DNA from: Bacteroidales bacterium | GTDB taxonomy: Bacteria > Bacteroidota > Bacteroidia > Bacteroidales > VadinHA17 | DNA: 32,064 nucleotides | NCBI GenBank assembly: GCA_017882345.1 | Contig: JADGPT010000011.1 | Span: 1 to 32,064, forward strand | Direction of reading: 5' to 3' | Shown: one piece after another, positions 18,801 to 26,451 of the stretch | How the letters are laid out: the number at the start of each line of letters is the position of its first letter | Numbering within the stretch: the stretch's first letter is position 1 | Position numbers and translations under genes: made by a program | The notes under the pieces: generated by a model | Told to the model about the DNA's origin: nothing | What the model saw: only the letters and a program-made list of their open reading frames with translations | The model's database searches: none

Positions 18801-19031
18801 TCACCCAACACAATAGATCTTATTAAATCGCGTGAGGTGGATCTTGTGATAAACATCCCTAAAGACCTCAGCGATAAAGAACTGAATAACGATTATACCA
18901 TAAGAAGAAGCGCTGTGGATTATAATGTTCCTCTTATTACCAATGCCCGGCTTGCAAGTGCATTTATACTTGCTTTTTGTAAAATGAGCATTGACGACCT
19001 GGCAATTAAGAGCTGGGATGAGTACAAATAA
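15807..19031 (+). CDS. carB: Carbamoyl-phosphate synthase large subunit
   Basis: CarB makes carbamoyl phosphate from bicarbonate, ammonia delivered by CarA, and two ATP. About 1074 residues hold two homologous ATP-grasp halves, each opening with a GSG nucleotide motif: GSGALKIGEAGEFDYSG near residue 11 and GSGAYRIGSSVEFDW near 568. Family segments include RAAYTLGGQGSGFA and RPSYVLSGAAM in the two ATP-binding domains. The last 130 residues form the MGS-like allosteric domain that binds effectors such as UMP and ornithine. The opening motif is of the form found in Bacteroidota and eukaryotic synthases rather than the enterobacterial GSGPIVIGQACEFDYSG. Adjacent ATGs at 15807 and 15810 are both possible; upstream in-frame codons to 15711 cross the operator and are not family-like. 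It diverges from argR. Confidence 0.97.
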   Translation: MMKDVVKKVLILGSGALKIGEAGEFDYSGSQALKALKEEDVSTVLINPNIATVQTSEELADKIYFLPVTPYFVEKVIAIERPDGILLSFGGQTALNCGTELYKTGVFEKYSVKVLGTPVSAIMDTEDRELFVKKLDEIDIKTPSSIAASGVNEAIEAADKLGYPIIIRAAYTLGGQGSGFASNSDELRTLASKAFSYSNQILVEESLKGWKEVEYEVVRDKYDNCITVCNMENFDPLGIHTGESIVVAPSQTLTNSEYHKLRELSIRIIRHIGIVGECNVQYALAPDSEDYRVIEVNARLSRSSALASKATGYPLAFIAAKLGMGYGLHELKNSVTKNTTACFEPALDYIACKIPRWDLNKFEGVSHLIGSSMKSVGEVMAIGRTFEEVIQKGLRMIGQGMHGFTGNRNLGFEDIEKELAEPTDMRIFSIAEALEIGIPVDRIYELTKIDKWFLFKLRNIISIKDELCQYHTLESIPTDLLSHSKINGFSDFQIARHVLKSGADHINDDLMQVRSYRKSLGIVPYIKQIDTLAAEYPAITNYLYLTYSGTEHDIICETDKKSIIVLGSGAYRIGSSVEFDWCSVNAIDTIKKEGFRSVMINYNPETVSTDYDICDRLYFDELTFERVLDIIELENPGGVIVSVGGQIPNNLAMRLYKENVPVLGTSPISIDRAENRHKFSEMLDILKVDQPRWKELSTIDDIFEFVDRIGFPVLIRPSYVLSGAAMNVVSNKNELSHYLKLASQVSKQYPVVVSEFIENAKEIELDAVARDGEMIAYAISEHVEFAGVHSGDATMVFPAQKIYFETARRLKRISRQIAKELNISGPFNIQFLAKDNDIKVIECNLRASRSMPFVSKVLKTNLIELATKVMLGVPAEKPGKTVFDIDYVGVKAPQFSFSRLAKADPVLGVDMSSTGEVGCIGEGFYEAILKAMFSVGYRVPKKSILLSTGPARSKVELLNSAKALREKGHKLYATRGTQQFLKNAGVEAHVAYWPDENKSPNTIDLIKSREVDLVINIPKDLSDKELNNDYTIRRSAVDYNVPLITNARLASAFILAFCKMSIDDLAIKSWDEYK

Positions 19032-19161
19032 AGACAAATAACAATCCACCTTCGCTATCGCCTTGACTTTGATAATCTGGTCAAAAAAAGCTTCGGTGGA
19101 CGAAGAAAGTAAAAAGACCGCAAGACTTCAGGACTGCAAGACATTAAGACAATAAGGCACT
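19032..19161. repeat. Spacer with interrupted inverted repeat and short direct repeats
   Basis: TCCACC (19045-19050) can pair with GGTGGA (19095-19100), and inside it TTGAC (19063-19067) pairs with GTCAA (19080-19084). CTTCG follows or precedes the outer arms on both sides. Further right, GCAAGAC occurs at 19120-19126 and 19136-19142. No T-run follows the stem on the plus strand, so it is not a classic terminator. No coding frame is supported. Confidence 0.4.
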
Positions 19162-19611
19162 ATGATAACCATTCGTAAAGCAACACGCGAAGATGCATCA
19201 GTAATCATTGATTTCCAGCGGAAAATGGCCTGGGAAACAGAACAGGTGACTCTTGTCGAGGAAGTAATTATTAAAGGGGTTAAAGCTGTTTTCGATGATT
19301 CCTTCCGCGGACAATATTGGGTTGCTGAAGATGCCGGTATCGTAGCAGCATCATTGCTCATAACTTATGAATGGAGCGACTGGCGAAACTGTAATGTCTG
19401 GTGGTTTCAGTCAGTTTATGTATTGCCGGAATTCAGGAGAACGGGTATTTTCAGGGCAATGTACCAGCATATAAAAAATGAAGCTGATGAGCATAATATT
19501 GCGGGGCTTCGTCTTTATGTTGAGACGAATAATTTAAAAGCACAACATACTTATGAGGCTCTTGGGATGAAAAGTCTGCATTATAAAATGTATGAATGGA
19601 TGAAAGAATAA
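19162..19611 (+). CDS. GNAT-family N-acetyltransferase
   Basis: A complete single-domain GNAT protein of 149 residues that would transfer an acetyl group from acetyl-CoA to an amine. Motif A is visible as VWWFQSVYVLPEFRRTGIFRAMY: a beta-strand ending at VYV, then the RRTGIF pyrophosphate-binding loop. Motif B follows with GLRLYVETNN and AQHTYEALGM, where the Tyr is the usual catalytic acid position. The substrate cannot be told. Position after carB raises the idea of a role in arginine metabolism (glutamate or ornithine acetylation). However, the sequence looks like a general small-molecule acetyltransferase and the 130-base gap argues against tight coupling. The next gene starts 3 bases after its stop. 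Confidence 0.85.
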   Translation: MITIRKATREDASVIIDFQRKMAWETEQVTLVEEVIIKGVKAVFDDSFRGQYWVAEDAGIVAASLLITYEWSDWRNCNVWWFQSVYVLPEFRRTGIFRAMYQHIKNEADEHNIAGLRLYVETNNLKAQHTYEALGMKSLHYKMYEWMKE

Positions 19612-19614
19612 GTT

Positions 19615-20727
19615 ATGCATTGGCTACCTGCTATACTGATTCTTCCTTATTTTATTATCCTTCTTAAACTTTACAGAAGTCTGCTCAAAATTGACTCCTT
19701 TAATACTTTAACCGATCCGGTAACATTTGTTTCATTGGTTATTGCATGCCGCAACGAGGAGATACACCTCCCATCTTTTTTAGAGGATATTGCCCGCCAG
19801 AATTATCCGGACTATTTATTTGAGGTTATAATTGTTAACGATAAGTCCACAGACAAAACCGTTGAAACGGTTTCATCTTTTACAGGGATCAGTAATATAC
19901 TGACCTTAAATAATATAGGAGAAGGAAAAAAACAGGCTCTCAGAACCGGAATAATAGCCGCAAAAGGCAATCTGATTATCACAACAGATGCAGATTGCAG
20001 GATGGGAAAAAACTGGATCAGAACAATTGCAGCATTTTATGAATTGTACAAACCGGATATGATTATTTCTCCTGTCAGGATAGAATCAGTCCCGGGACTA
20101 TTCGGAAGATTTCAGGAACTTGAGTTTATGAGTCTGCAGGGAATTACCGCAGGGTCTGCACTTTTGGGAGAACCTGTTATGTGCAACGGTGCAAACCTCA
20201 CCTTTCCCAGAGAAGTTTATTTTCATCATTCAGATAATCTGCATGATGAAATAAACTCGGGTGATGATATTTTTTTATTGCACAGTCTGAAAAAAGGAAA
20301 CCGGTCAAAAATATTATGGCTCGAATCGCCTGATGCAATAATAACAACAGAATCATCTCCAACATTCAGATCATTCATGAAACAGCGAAGCAGGTGGATT
20401 TCAAAAGGTAAAACCTATAATGACACTTATACAATTGTCCTGGGAATTGCAACATTTGTTACAATCATTTTAGAGATAGCTTATCTTTTCACCTTATTAA
20501 TTAATCCGTATTTAATCCTGGTCTTCCTGACAATTTTAATTTTAAAATCAGTTCCGGATTTTTTAATCCTGATGAATACCTCAGGGAGATATGGTAAAAG
20601 AGACCTTATGAAGTATTTTTTGCCGGCTCAGATTATATATCCTTTTTATGTTCTCTCGGTAGTACTCTACACATTTATATTTCCTGAGAAGAAGAATATT
20701 AATTCCCCATTTCCGAAAGAAATTTAA
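19615..20727 (+). CDS. Membrane-anchored family 2 glycosyltransferase
   Basis: A 370-residue GT-A fold glycosyltransferase. There is one N-terminal membrane helix (about 3-20), then the catalytic domain with SLVIACRNEE (40-49), VNDKSTD (74-80), the metal-binding DAD (125-127), GDD (216-218) and QRSRW (257-261). The last is a signature of processive or lipid-linked GT2 enzymes. Two or three C-terminal helices lie at about 274-320 and 334-356. The likely donor is a UDP-sugar and the acceptor a polysaccharide or lipid at the inner face of the membrane; neither can be fixed from sequence. It starts 3 bases after the GNAT gene, so the two are translationally close. Its final 29 bases overlap the end of the convergent recQ. 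Confidence 0.88.
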   Translation: MHWLPAILILPYFIILLKLYRSLLKIDSFNTLTDPVTFVSLVIACRNEEIHLPSFLEDIARQNYPDYLFEVIIVNDKSTDKTVETVSSFTGISNILTLNNIGEGKKQALRTGIIAAKGNLIITTDADCRMGKNWIRTIAAFYELYKPDMIISPVRIESVPGLFGRFQELEFMSLQGITAGSALLGEPVMCNGANLTFPREVYFHHSDNLHDEINSGDDIFLLHSLKKGNRSKILWLESPDAIITTESSPTFRSFMKQRSRWISKGKTYNDTYTIVLGIATFVTIILEIAYLFTLLINPYLILVFLTILILKSVPDFLILMNTSGRYGKRDLMKYFLPAQIIYPFYVLSVVLYTFIFPEKKNINSPFPKEI

Positions 20728-22879
20728 TTCTTACCAGCCTTATCTCTTCTTCTTCAAATTCGTTGCCCAGTTCTTTAATTGCAGCATCAAGTGAATCAGA
20801 TTCAGCCTCTTCCCTGAAATATGAATAAATATCGTGCTGACGTTCCTCATCAATAGTAGTATTTATATAATAATCGAGGTTTATCCGGGTTCCTGAATTT
20901 ACTATAGCCTCAATATCTGAAATAAGTTCTGACATCTCCAGCCCTTTAGCTTCAGCAATATCTTCCAGGGGCCTTTTCATATCAATACTCTGGATGATAT
21001 AGACTTTCATTCCAGATTTATTGACGACCGATTTAACAACCATATCCAGAGGTCTGATAATCTCCTTTTCCTCAACATATTTTTTGATTATCTCTATGAA
21101 TTCCTCTCCATAGCGTTGCGCTTTTCCTGCTCCTACACCGGATATATTCTGAAGTTCATCAAAAGTTATCGGGTATTGAATAGCCATATCTTCCAGAGAA
21201 GGATCCTGAAAGATCACAAACGGCGGTACCTCTTTCTGTTTCGAAAGTTTCTTACGCAGATCCCTGAGGATACTGAATAACTCCTCATCAACCACTGCTG
21301 TTCTGGCTCCAAAGGCATTTTCTTCATCAGTTGTATCAGCATAATCATGATCCTCTGCAAGCATGAATGAAGTAGGCTTTTCCAGAAACTCCATTCCTTT
21401 CGCTGTCAATTTGAGAAGACCATAATTTTCAATATCCTTGGTAAGGAATTTGGCGATGAGGGCCTGTCTGATGACCATATTCCAGAATTTCTCATCCTTA
21501 TCTTCCCCAATACCGAAAAACTCAATTTTATTATGCTTATAAGATTTTATTGCTGATGTAACTTTCCCTGAGAGTATATTAGCAATATGATCTGCTTTAA
21601 ATTTCTCTTTCACGGCCAGAATAGTCTCCAGAACACTCACAACCGCTTCATTTCCCTCAAACTGCGCTTTAGGATGGAGACAGTTATCGCAGGCTTCACA
21701 GTTTTCATTCAGATACTCTTCACCAAAATAATGCAGTAATAATTTCCTTCTGCATACAGAGGATTCAGCATAGGAGACTGTTTCAAGAAGGAGTTGTTTC
21801 CCTATCTCCTGCTCAGCAATCGGTTTTCCTTGCATGAATTTCTCAAGTTTCAGAATATCGTTGTAACTGTAATAAGCAATACAGTTTCCTTCACCGCCAT
21901 CACGCCCGGCCCGACCTGTCTCCTGATAATACCCTTCAAGGCTTTTGGGTATATCATAATGAATTACGAACCTCACGTCAGGTTTATCGATCCCCATTCC
22001 AAATGCAATAGTAGCTACAATAATATCTGCCTCCTCCATAAGGAACTTGTCCTGGTTCAATGTACGTGTTGCCGAATCCATACCGGCGTGGTATGGCAGA
22101 GATTTAATTCCATTTACCTTGAGGACTTCAGCTATCTCCTCTACTTTTTTGCGACTCAGACAATAAATAATTCCTGATTTTCCGGCATTATTCTTAATAT
22201 ATTTAATGATTTCCTTAGTTACATCCTGTTTGGATTTTACTTCGTAATAAAGGTTTGGCCTGTTAAAAGATGATTTAAAGACCTCTGCATCAAGAATATT
22301 AAGGTTCTTCAGAATATCGTGCTGTACTTTTGGAGTAGCTGTTGCTGTAAGGGCTATAATTGGTGATCTGCCAATTATGTCTATTATAGGTCTTATTCTC
22401 CTGTATTCAGGTCTGAAATCGTGACCCCACTCTGAAATACAATGAGCTTCGTCAATAGCATAAAAGGAAATATCTATGTTTTTAAGAAACTCAATATTCT
22501 CCTCTTTGGTAAGTGATTCGGGAGCAACATACAGAAGTTTTGCCTTCCCTGACAAAGCATCTTTTTTTACCCTTGCAATCTCAGTCTTTGTAAGTGATGA
22601 ATTAAGGAAATGTGCAACATCGTCGTCAGTGCTGAAGTTCCTCATAGCGTCAACCTGGTTTTTCATAAGTGCAATCAATGGAGAGATTACGATTGCGGTC
22701 CCCTTCTTCATAACTGCTGGCAACTGATAACAAAGCGATTTACCGCCTCCTGTAGGCATAAGTACAAAAGTATCGTGCCCCGACAAGACATTCCTTATTA
22801 TAGGCTCCTGATTACCTTTAAAAGTATTAAAACCAAAATACTTCTTCAAGTAGTCCTGTATAGTAGAATCGTTCAACAT
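20699..22879 (-). CDS. recQ: ATP-dependent DNA helicase RecQ
   Basis: RecQ is a 3'-to-5' superfamily 2 helicase for recombination and replication repair. Motif I is MPTGGGKSLCYQLPA (Walker A at 43-48), motif II is DEAH (143-146), and FRPEYRR (155-161) is the RecQ aromatic-rich loop region. Motif VI is QETGRAGRDG (319-328). The RQC zinc site has Cys376, Cys394, Cys397 and Cys400. An HRDC domain spans about 530-605 (LQNISGVGAGKAQRYGEEF). A further 120-residue acidic C-terminal extension follows, including ETIDEERQH-like helices. The 726 residues match Bacteroidota RecQ rather than the roughly 610 of E. coli. It is convergent with, and overlaps by 29 bases, the glycosyltransferase gene. Confidence 0.96.
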   Translation of the reverse strand: MLNDSTIQDYLKKYFGFNTFKGNQEPIIRNVLSGHDTFVLMPTGGGKSLCYQLPAVMKKGTAIVISPLIALMKNQVDAMRNFSTDDDVAHFLNSSLTKTEIARVKKDALSGKAKLLYVAPESLTKEENIEFLKNIDISFYAIDEAHCISEWGHDFRPEYRRIRPIIDIIGRSPIIALTATATPKVQHDILKNLNILDAEVFKSSFNRPNLYYEVKSKQDVTKEIIKYIKNNAGKSGIIYCLSRKKVEEIAEVLKVNGIKSLPYHAGMDSATRTLNQDKFLMEEADIIVATIAFGMGIDKPDVRFVIHYDIPKSLEGYYQETGRAGRDGGEGNCIAYYSYNDILKLEKFMQGKPIAEQEIGKQLLLETVSYAESSVCRRKLLLHYFGEEYLNENCEACDNCLHPKAQFEGNEAVVSVLETILAVKEKFKADHIANILSGKVTSAIKSYKHNKIEFFGIGEDKDEKFWNMVIRQALIAKFLTKDIENYGLLKLTAKGMEFLEKPTSFMLAEDHDYADTTDEENAFGARTAVVDEELFSILRDLRKKLSKQKEVPPFVIFQDPSLEDMAIQYPITFDELQNISGVGAGKAQRYGEEFIEIIKKYVEEKEIIRPLDMVVKSVVNKSGMKVYIIQSIDMKRPLEDIAEAKGLEMSELISDIEAIVNSGTRINLDYYINTTIDEERQHDIYSYFREEAESDSLDAAIKELGNEFEEEEIRLVRIKFLSEMGN

Positions 22880-23208
22880 TTTCTTCCCAGAATGAAATTA
22901 TTTACCAACTGCAAAGAATTTTGCTTTCCAGTTTATATAAAGTTAATAAATTTCTTTATCAAATAATATTTTTAATAATTAATTAACAAAAATGATAGTG
23001 AGTTAAATGATTCAATGGATCTGAATATACCTGCTTAATCCCTCACCAAGACTTATAAATTGATTTCCCTGATATCCAACAATCAGTACCCCAATAGGTT
23101 TCGTGATGGTTTTCAACTTGCATAACACTAAAAGATTAATATTGTTTTGCAAAAGAAGATTTATCATCTTTACAGGCTGTATTTTATACTAATCAATTAT
23201 AGGTTTCA
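22880..23208. other. recQ-tatC divergent intergenic region
   Basis: A 329-base gap between divergent recQ and tatC. The left 130 bases are extremely AT-rich. No exact TAnnTTTG element with a good -33 is found for either gene. The right half holds a 51-codon open frame on the minus strand (listed separately). No tRNA, terminator or riboswitch fold is recognisable. Confidence 0.4.
23012..23167 (-). CDS. Candidate small protein, 51 residues
   Basis: An ATG-to-TGA frame of 51 codons fills the right half of the recQ-tatC gap. The predicted protein begins MINLLLQNNINLLVLCKL, has a hydrophobic stretch PIGVLIVGYQG in the middle and ends SLGEGLSRYIQIH. The second half has a plausible protein-like composition. 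Its start lies only 42 bases from the tatC start, so it would have to share a divergent promoter region. It resembles no family I know. It could be a real small membrane-associated protein, the remnant of a longer gene, or a chance frame. Confidence 0.25.
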   Translation of the reverse strand: MINLLLQNNINLLVLCKLKTITKPIGVLIVGYQGNQFISLGEGLSRYIQIH

Positions 23209-24081
23209 ATGGCAATATTTGGGGGAAAAAGGAAGAAGGGAGAAATGGAAATGTCATTCCTTCAACATCTCGAGGAATTAAGATGGCACATTATCCGTTC
23301 TATTTTAGCTATAGTATTCTTTATGATCATAGCTTTTATATTTAAAAACATTCTTTTCAATACGATAATTCTTGGCCCCAAAAACCCCGGGTTTATTACC
23401 AACCGATTACTTTGCGAGCTTGGGGAATATCTTAAAACCACCGCATTATGTATTAACACCAAACCATTAAATCTTATCAGCATAAAAATGTCGGGACAGA
23501 TTACAACTCACATAACTGCGGCCATGGTTGCCGGACTGATCCTTGCATTTCCGGTTATACTCTGGGAGTTCTGGCAGTTTTTTAAACCAGCCCTCAAACC
23601 TAACGAGGCACGGTATGCAAAAGGTGCTGTAATGGCAGCTTCAATGTTATTTTTTATCGGGGTTCTCTTCGGATATTTTATGCTTGCTCCTCTTTCAATA
23701 CATTTTCTCAGCTCCTATGAAGTTGATCCGCAGGTTGTGAATCAGATCAATATCAGGTCATATATTGGTACTCTCACATCCGTATGCCTGGCTACAGGAT
23801 TAGTTTTCGAGCTACCGATAATAGCTTTCTTCCTCACGAAAATAGGTATTATTACACCAACCTTCATGAGGAAATACAGGAAACATGCGATCGTGGTTAT
23901 CTTTATAATTGCTGCAATAATAACTCCTCCTGATGTCTTTTCCCAGACACTTGTCGCTATTCCATTACTTATTCTATACGAGGTCAGTATTTTAATTTCG
24001 TCCAGGGTCATGAAGCAAAAAGAAAAAGATCGCACAGAATTCTTTGATGAGGATAAAAAGACCGAAACGGTAACAACATAG
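23209..24081 (+). CDS. tatC: Sec-independent protein translocase subunit TatC
   Basis: TatC is the multi-spanning receptor of the twin-arginine system, which exports folded proteins across the inner membrane. The N-terminal cytoplasmic segment carries FLQHLEELRWHIIRS (18-32), the conserved signal-binding motif. Six hydrophobic segments are visible, and the family motif ITPPDVFSQTLVAIPLLILYE lies at about 243-263 before the final helix. The first periplasmic loop (about 56-96) is longer than in E. coli TatC and holds two Cys residues, and the 290-residue length reflects this. The charged C-terminal tail (KEKDRTEFFDEDKK) is cytoplasmic. No tatA gene is in the window. lptB follows after 8 bases, so they are probably cotranscribed. 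Confidence 0.95.
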   Translation: MAIFGGKRKKGEMEMSFLQHLEELRWHIIRSILAIVFFMIIAFIFKNILFNTIILGPKNPGFITNRLLCELGEYLKTTALCINTKPLNLISIKMSGQITTHITAAMVAGLILAFPVILWEFWQFFKPALKPNEARYAKGAVMAASMLFFIGVLFGYFMLAPLSIHFLSSYEVDPQVVNQINIRSYIGTLTSVCLATGLVFELPIIAFFLTKIGIITPTFMRKYRKHAIVVIFIIAAIITPPDVFSQTLVAIPLLILYEVSILISSRVMKQKEKDRTEFFDEDKKTETVTT

Positions 24082-24089
24082 TATTTTAA

Positions 24090-24815
24090 ATGAAATTGCA
24101 CACTGAAAATCTTGTAAAAAAATATCGCAACAGGACAGTTGTTGACCATGTTTCTGTTGAAGTTGAACAGGGTGAGATAGTTGGATTACTCGGACCAAAC
24201 GGAGCCGGCAAGACTACAACTTTTTACATGATTGTTGGTTTAATACGACCGAGAGAGGGGAAAATATTTCTTGATCAGGAGGATATAACAACCCTTCCGG
24301 TTTATAAACGGGCTAGAAAAGGTATCGGTTATCTTGCACAGGAACCCTCAGTATTCAGAACCATGTCAGTTGAAAACAACATTAGGGCAGTACTTGAAAT
24401 GTCTGGCTTTCCCAAACTGGAGCAAGAAGAAAGACTCGAAACTCTTCTGAGTGAATTCGGATTGCAAAAAATAAGGATAAGTAAAGGGATCCAGCTTTCC
24501 GGCGGAGAAAGAAGACGTACTGAAATTGCCCGCGCTCTTGCACTTAAACCGAAATTTATTTTACTCGACGAACCCTTTGCAGGAGTCGATCCTATTGCTG
24601 TAGAGGATATTCAGGAGATCGTTTCAAAACTCAGGGATAAAAATATAGGAATTCTTATTACCGACCATAACGTTCATGAGACTCTTTCAATTACCGATCG
24701 GGCCTACCTTCTTTTCGAGGGGCGCATACTTAAATCAGGCACATCTGCTCAATTGGCAGATGATGAGCATGTAAGAAAAGTCTATCTCGGAAAGAATTTT
24801 GAACTTCGCAGGTAA
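24090..24815 (+). CDS. lptB: Lipopolysaccharide export ATPase LptB
   Basis: LptB powers extraction of lipopolysaccharide from the inner membrane together with LptF and LptG, feeding the LptC-A-D bridge. The 241 residues have Walker A GPNGAGKT (35-42), Q-loop AQEPSVFR (83-90), signature LSGGE (136-140), Walker B FILLDE (156-161) and switch His193. Features that separate LptB from other small ABC ATPases are [31 protein letters not shown] and [15 protein letters not shown], all present. It starts 8 bases after tatC. The tRNA-Leu promoter begins 9 bases after its stop, so lptB transcription may read into the tRNA gene. Confidence 0.96.
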   Translation: MKLHTENLVKKYRNRTVVDHVSVEVEQGEIVGLLGPNGAGKTTTFYMIVGLIRPREGKIFLDQEDITTLPVYKRARKGIGYLAQEPSVFRTMSVENNIRAVLEMSGFPKLEQEERLETLLSEFGLQKIRISKGIQLSGGERRRTEIARALALKPKFILLDEPFAGVDPIAVEDIQEIVSKLRDKNIGILITDHNVHETLSITDRAYLLFEGRILKSGTSAQLADDEHVRKVYLGKNFELRR

Positions 24816-24824
24816 CAGAATCAA

Positions 24825-24855
24825 TTTGTTTTCATAATAAATTATTATACTTTTG
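24825..24855 (+). promoter_or_regulatory. Promoter of the tRNA-Leu gene
   Basis: TTTG at 24825-24828, then 19 bases, then TACTTTTG at 24848-24855. This matches the Bacteroidota consensus TTTG-N19-TAnnTTTG exactly. Transcription would start near 24861, a few bases before the mature tRNA 5' end. Confidence 0.75.
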
Positions 24856-24869
24856 CGTGGAATTTTATC

Positions 24870-24952
24870 GCGGATGTGTCGTAATTGGTAGCCGAGCAAG
24901 ACTTAGGATCTTGTGTCTTCGTGACGTGGGGGTTCGAGTCCCTTCATCCGCA
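24870..24952 (+). tRNA. tRNA-Leu, anticodon UAG
   Basis: A complete 83-base type II tRNA. The 7-base-pair acceptor pairs GCGGATG (24870-24876) with CATCCGC (24945-24951), with discriminator A at 24952. The anticodon stem is CAAGA/TCTTG around the loop CTTAGGA (24902-24908), giving anticodon TAG, which reads CUA and probably other CUN codons. A long variable arm (about 24914-24927) is as expected for leucine. The T-loop TTCGAGT (24933-24939) closes a stem with two G-U pairs. CCA is not encoded, so it must be added after transcription. Confidence 0.95.
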
Positions 24953-24964
24953 CAAAAATGTCAA

Positions 24965-25007
24965 GCCGCCCGTAACCTCTCTAAAAGTGAGTTTTGGCGG
25001 TTTTTTT
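24965..25007 (+). terminator. Rho-independent terminator after tRNA-Leu
   Basis: CCGCC (24966-24970) pairs with GGCGG (24996-25000), extended by G-T and A-T pairs, with a partly structured 25-base loop. Seven Ts (25001-25007) follow immediately. It begins 12 bases after the tRNA and separates it from tig. Confidence 0.8.
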
Positions 25008-25032
25008 AACTAGGCAATAAACAACAATTAAA

Positions 25033-26385
25033 ATGAATATTACCAGAGAAAACATCGACGATCTGAATGCTGTTTTAAAGGTTAAGATCGGGAAACCCGA
25101 TTATGAAGATAAGGTTGAAACAGTATTAAAGGATTACAGGAAAAAAGCAACAATAAAAGGATTCCGTCCGGGAATGGTTCCCATTGGACTTATAAAAAAA
25201 ATGTACGGCAGAGCTGTTCAGATCGATGAAATCAATAAGGTTGTTACAGATAACATTCAGAAATACCTTGCTGATGAGAAACTTGAAATTCTTGGTGATC
25301 CGCTTCCAAAAGCAGATGAAAAGGAAATAATTGATTTCGATACCCGGGAGGACTTTACTTTTTCATTTGAAGTTGGACTTACTCCACCAGTTGAACTTAA
25401 GCTTTCGAAAAAAAATAAAGTTAATCAGTATGAGATAATCATCGATGAAAAGATGAGGAACGATTATCTCGATAACTATACCCGCCGGTATGGTGAATTA
25501 AATAAAGCTGAACTGACTGAAGAGAAAGATATAATAAAAGGAAAAATTGAAGCAATTGATATTAACGGCAACGCGGTACCGGAAGGTCCTGCCGTTGAAG
25601 ATACTTCGCTTGGTATCGATATAATCAAAAATAAAAAAATAAAAAAAGAGTTTATTGGTAAAAATATTGGCGATTCAATTGACTTTGACCTGAAGAAAGC
25701 ATACCCAAACAACACTGAAATAGCAGGGATATTGCATAAGAAGAAGGAAGAGGTTGAGGATCTGGAGGGAAATTTCAGATTTACAATAAATGAAATAAGC
25801 CGGTTTCATCCGGCAAAACTGGGAAAAGAACTTTTCGACAAGATCTTTGGCGAAGGTGTCGTGAGCACGGAAGCGGAATTCATGAAAAAGATTGAGGAGG
25901 AGATCGCGGTTAATCTGAAACGTGAGAGCGACTTTAAACTCATGATGGATATTAAAAGTCTGGCAATGGAAAAAACCGATTTTCAGCTCCCTGAAGAGTT
26001 CCTGAAAAGATGGCTTCTCAGAGTCAATGAAAAAGCCACCGTGGAACAAATTGATAAAGAATTTGACAGTTTCAGAAAAGACCTTAAATGGCAACTGATA
26101 AGAAACAAAGTTGCACACGACAATGAAGTAAAAATCAGTGAGGAAGAATTACAGAAAGAGTCGGAAAATATAACCAGACATCAGTTCCAGCAATATGGCT
26201 TGTTTTATGCTACTGATGAACAGATTGCTAAATATGCAATGGAGACTCTTAAAAGAGAAGAAGATGCAAAAAGGATAGCCGATAAGATCCTTGAGGAGAA
26301 GGTTATTGTTCTTATGAAGGAACTGGTAAAGCTTGAAAACAAGGATGTTACAGTTGAAGAATTTAATAAGCTTTTTGAAGCGTGA
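25033..26385 (+). CDS. tig: Trigger factor, ribosome-associated chaperone
   Basis: Trigger factor sits at the ribosome exit tunnel through contact with protein L23 and shields emerging chains; its middle domain is FKBP-like. The N-terminal ribosome-binding domain has GFRPGMVP (43-50), the counterpart of the usual GFRKGKVP signature. The middle domain lies at about 155-255 and is weakly conserved, as is common in Bacteroidota, where the prolyl-isomerase active site is often degenerate. The long charged helical C-terminal chaperone domain occupies about 260-450. The length of 450 is normal. It lies directly upstream of clpP and clpX, the same order as in many bacteria, with 66 bases before clpP. 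Transcription probably starts after the tRNA terminator, but I see no clear promoter in the 25-base gap. Confidence 0.95.
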   Translation: MNITRENIDDLNAVLKVKIGKPDYEDKVETVLKDYRKKATIKGFRPGMVPIGLIKKMYGRAVQIDEINKVVTDNIQKYLADEKLEILGDPLPKADEKEIIDFDTREDFTFSFEVGLTPPVELKLSKKNKVNQYEIIIDEKMRNDYLDNYTRRYGELNKAELTEEKDIIKGKIEAIDINGNAVPEGPAVEDTSLGIDIIKNKKIKKEFIGKNIGDSIDFDLKKAYPNNTEIAGILHKKKEEVEDLEGNFRFTINEISRFHPAKLGKELFDKIFGEGVVSTEAEFMKKIEEEIAVNLKRESDFKLMMDIKSLAMEKTDFQLPEEFLKRWLLRVNEKATVEQIDKEFDSFRKDLKWQLIRNKVAHDNEVKISEEELQKESENITRHQFQQYGLFYATDEQIAKYAMETLKREEDAKRIADKILEEKVIVLMKELVKLENKDVTVEEFNKLFEA

Positions 26386-26418
26386 GCAACATGTTGCGAT
26401 GATTTATTTTTATTTTAT

Positions 26419-26426
26419 TATCTTTG
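26419..26426 (+). promoter_or_regulatory. Probable -7 promoter element for clpP
   Basis: TATCTTTG fits TAnnTTTG and lies 25 bases before the clpP start, in the 66-base gap after tig. The nearest -33-like sequence is GTTG at 26393-26396, 22 bases upstream, slightly too far. It suggests clpP-clpX may be transcribed separately from tig. Confidence 0.4.
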
Positions 26427-26451
26427 CCTGTTAATTTTTAATGCTAAATAT

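Noticed and set aside
24870-24952. tRNA-Leu as an integration site for a mobile element
   Set aside because: No integrase, no duplicated tRNA 3' end and no foreign-looking genes are nearby; tig follows directly.
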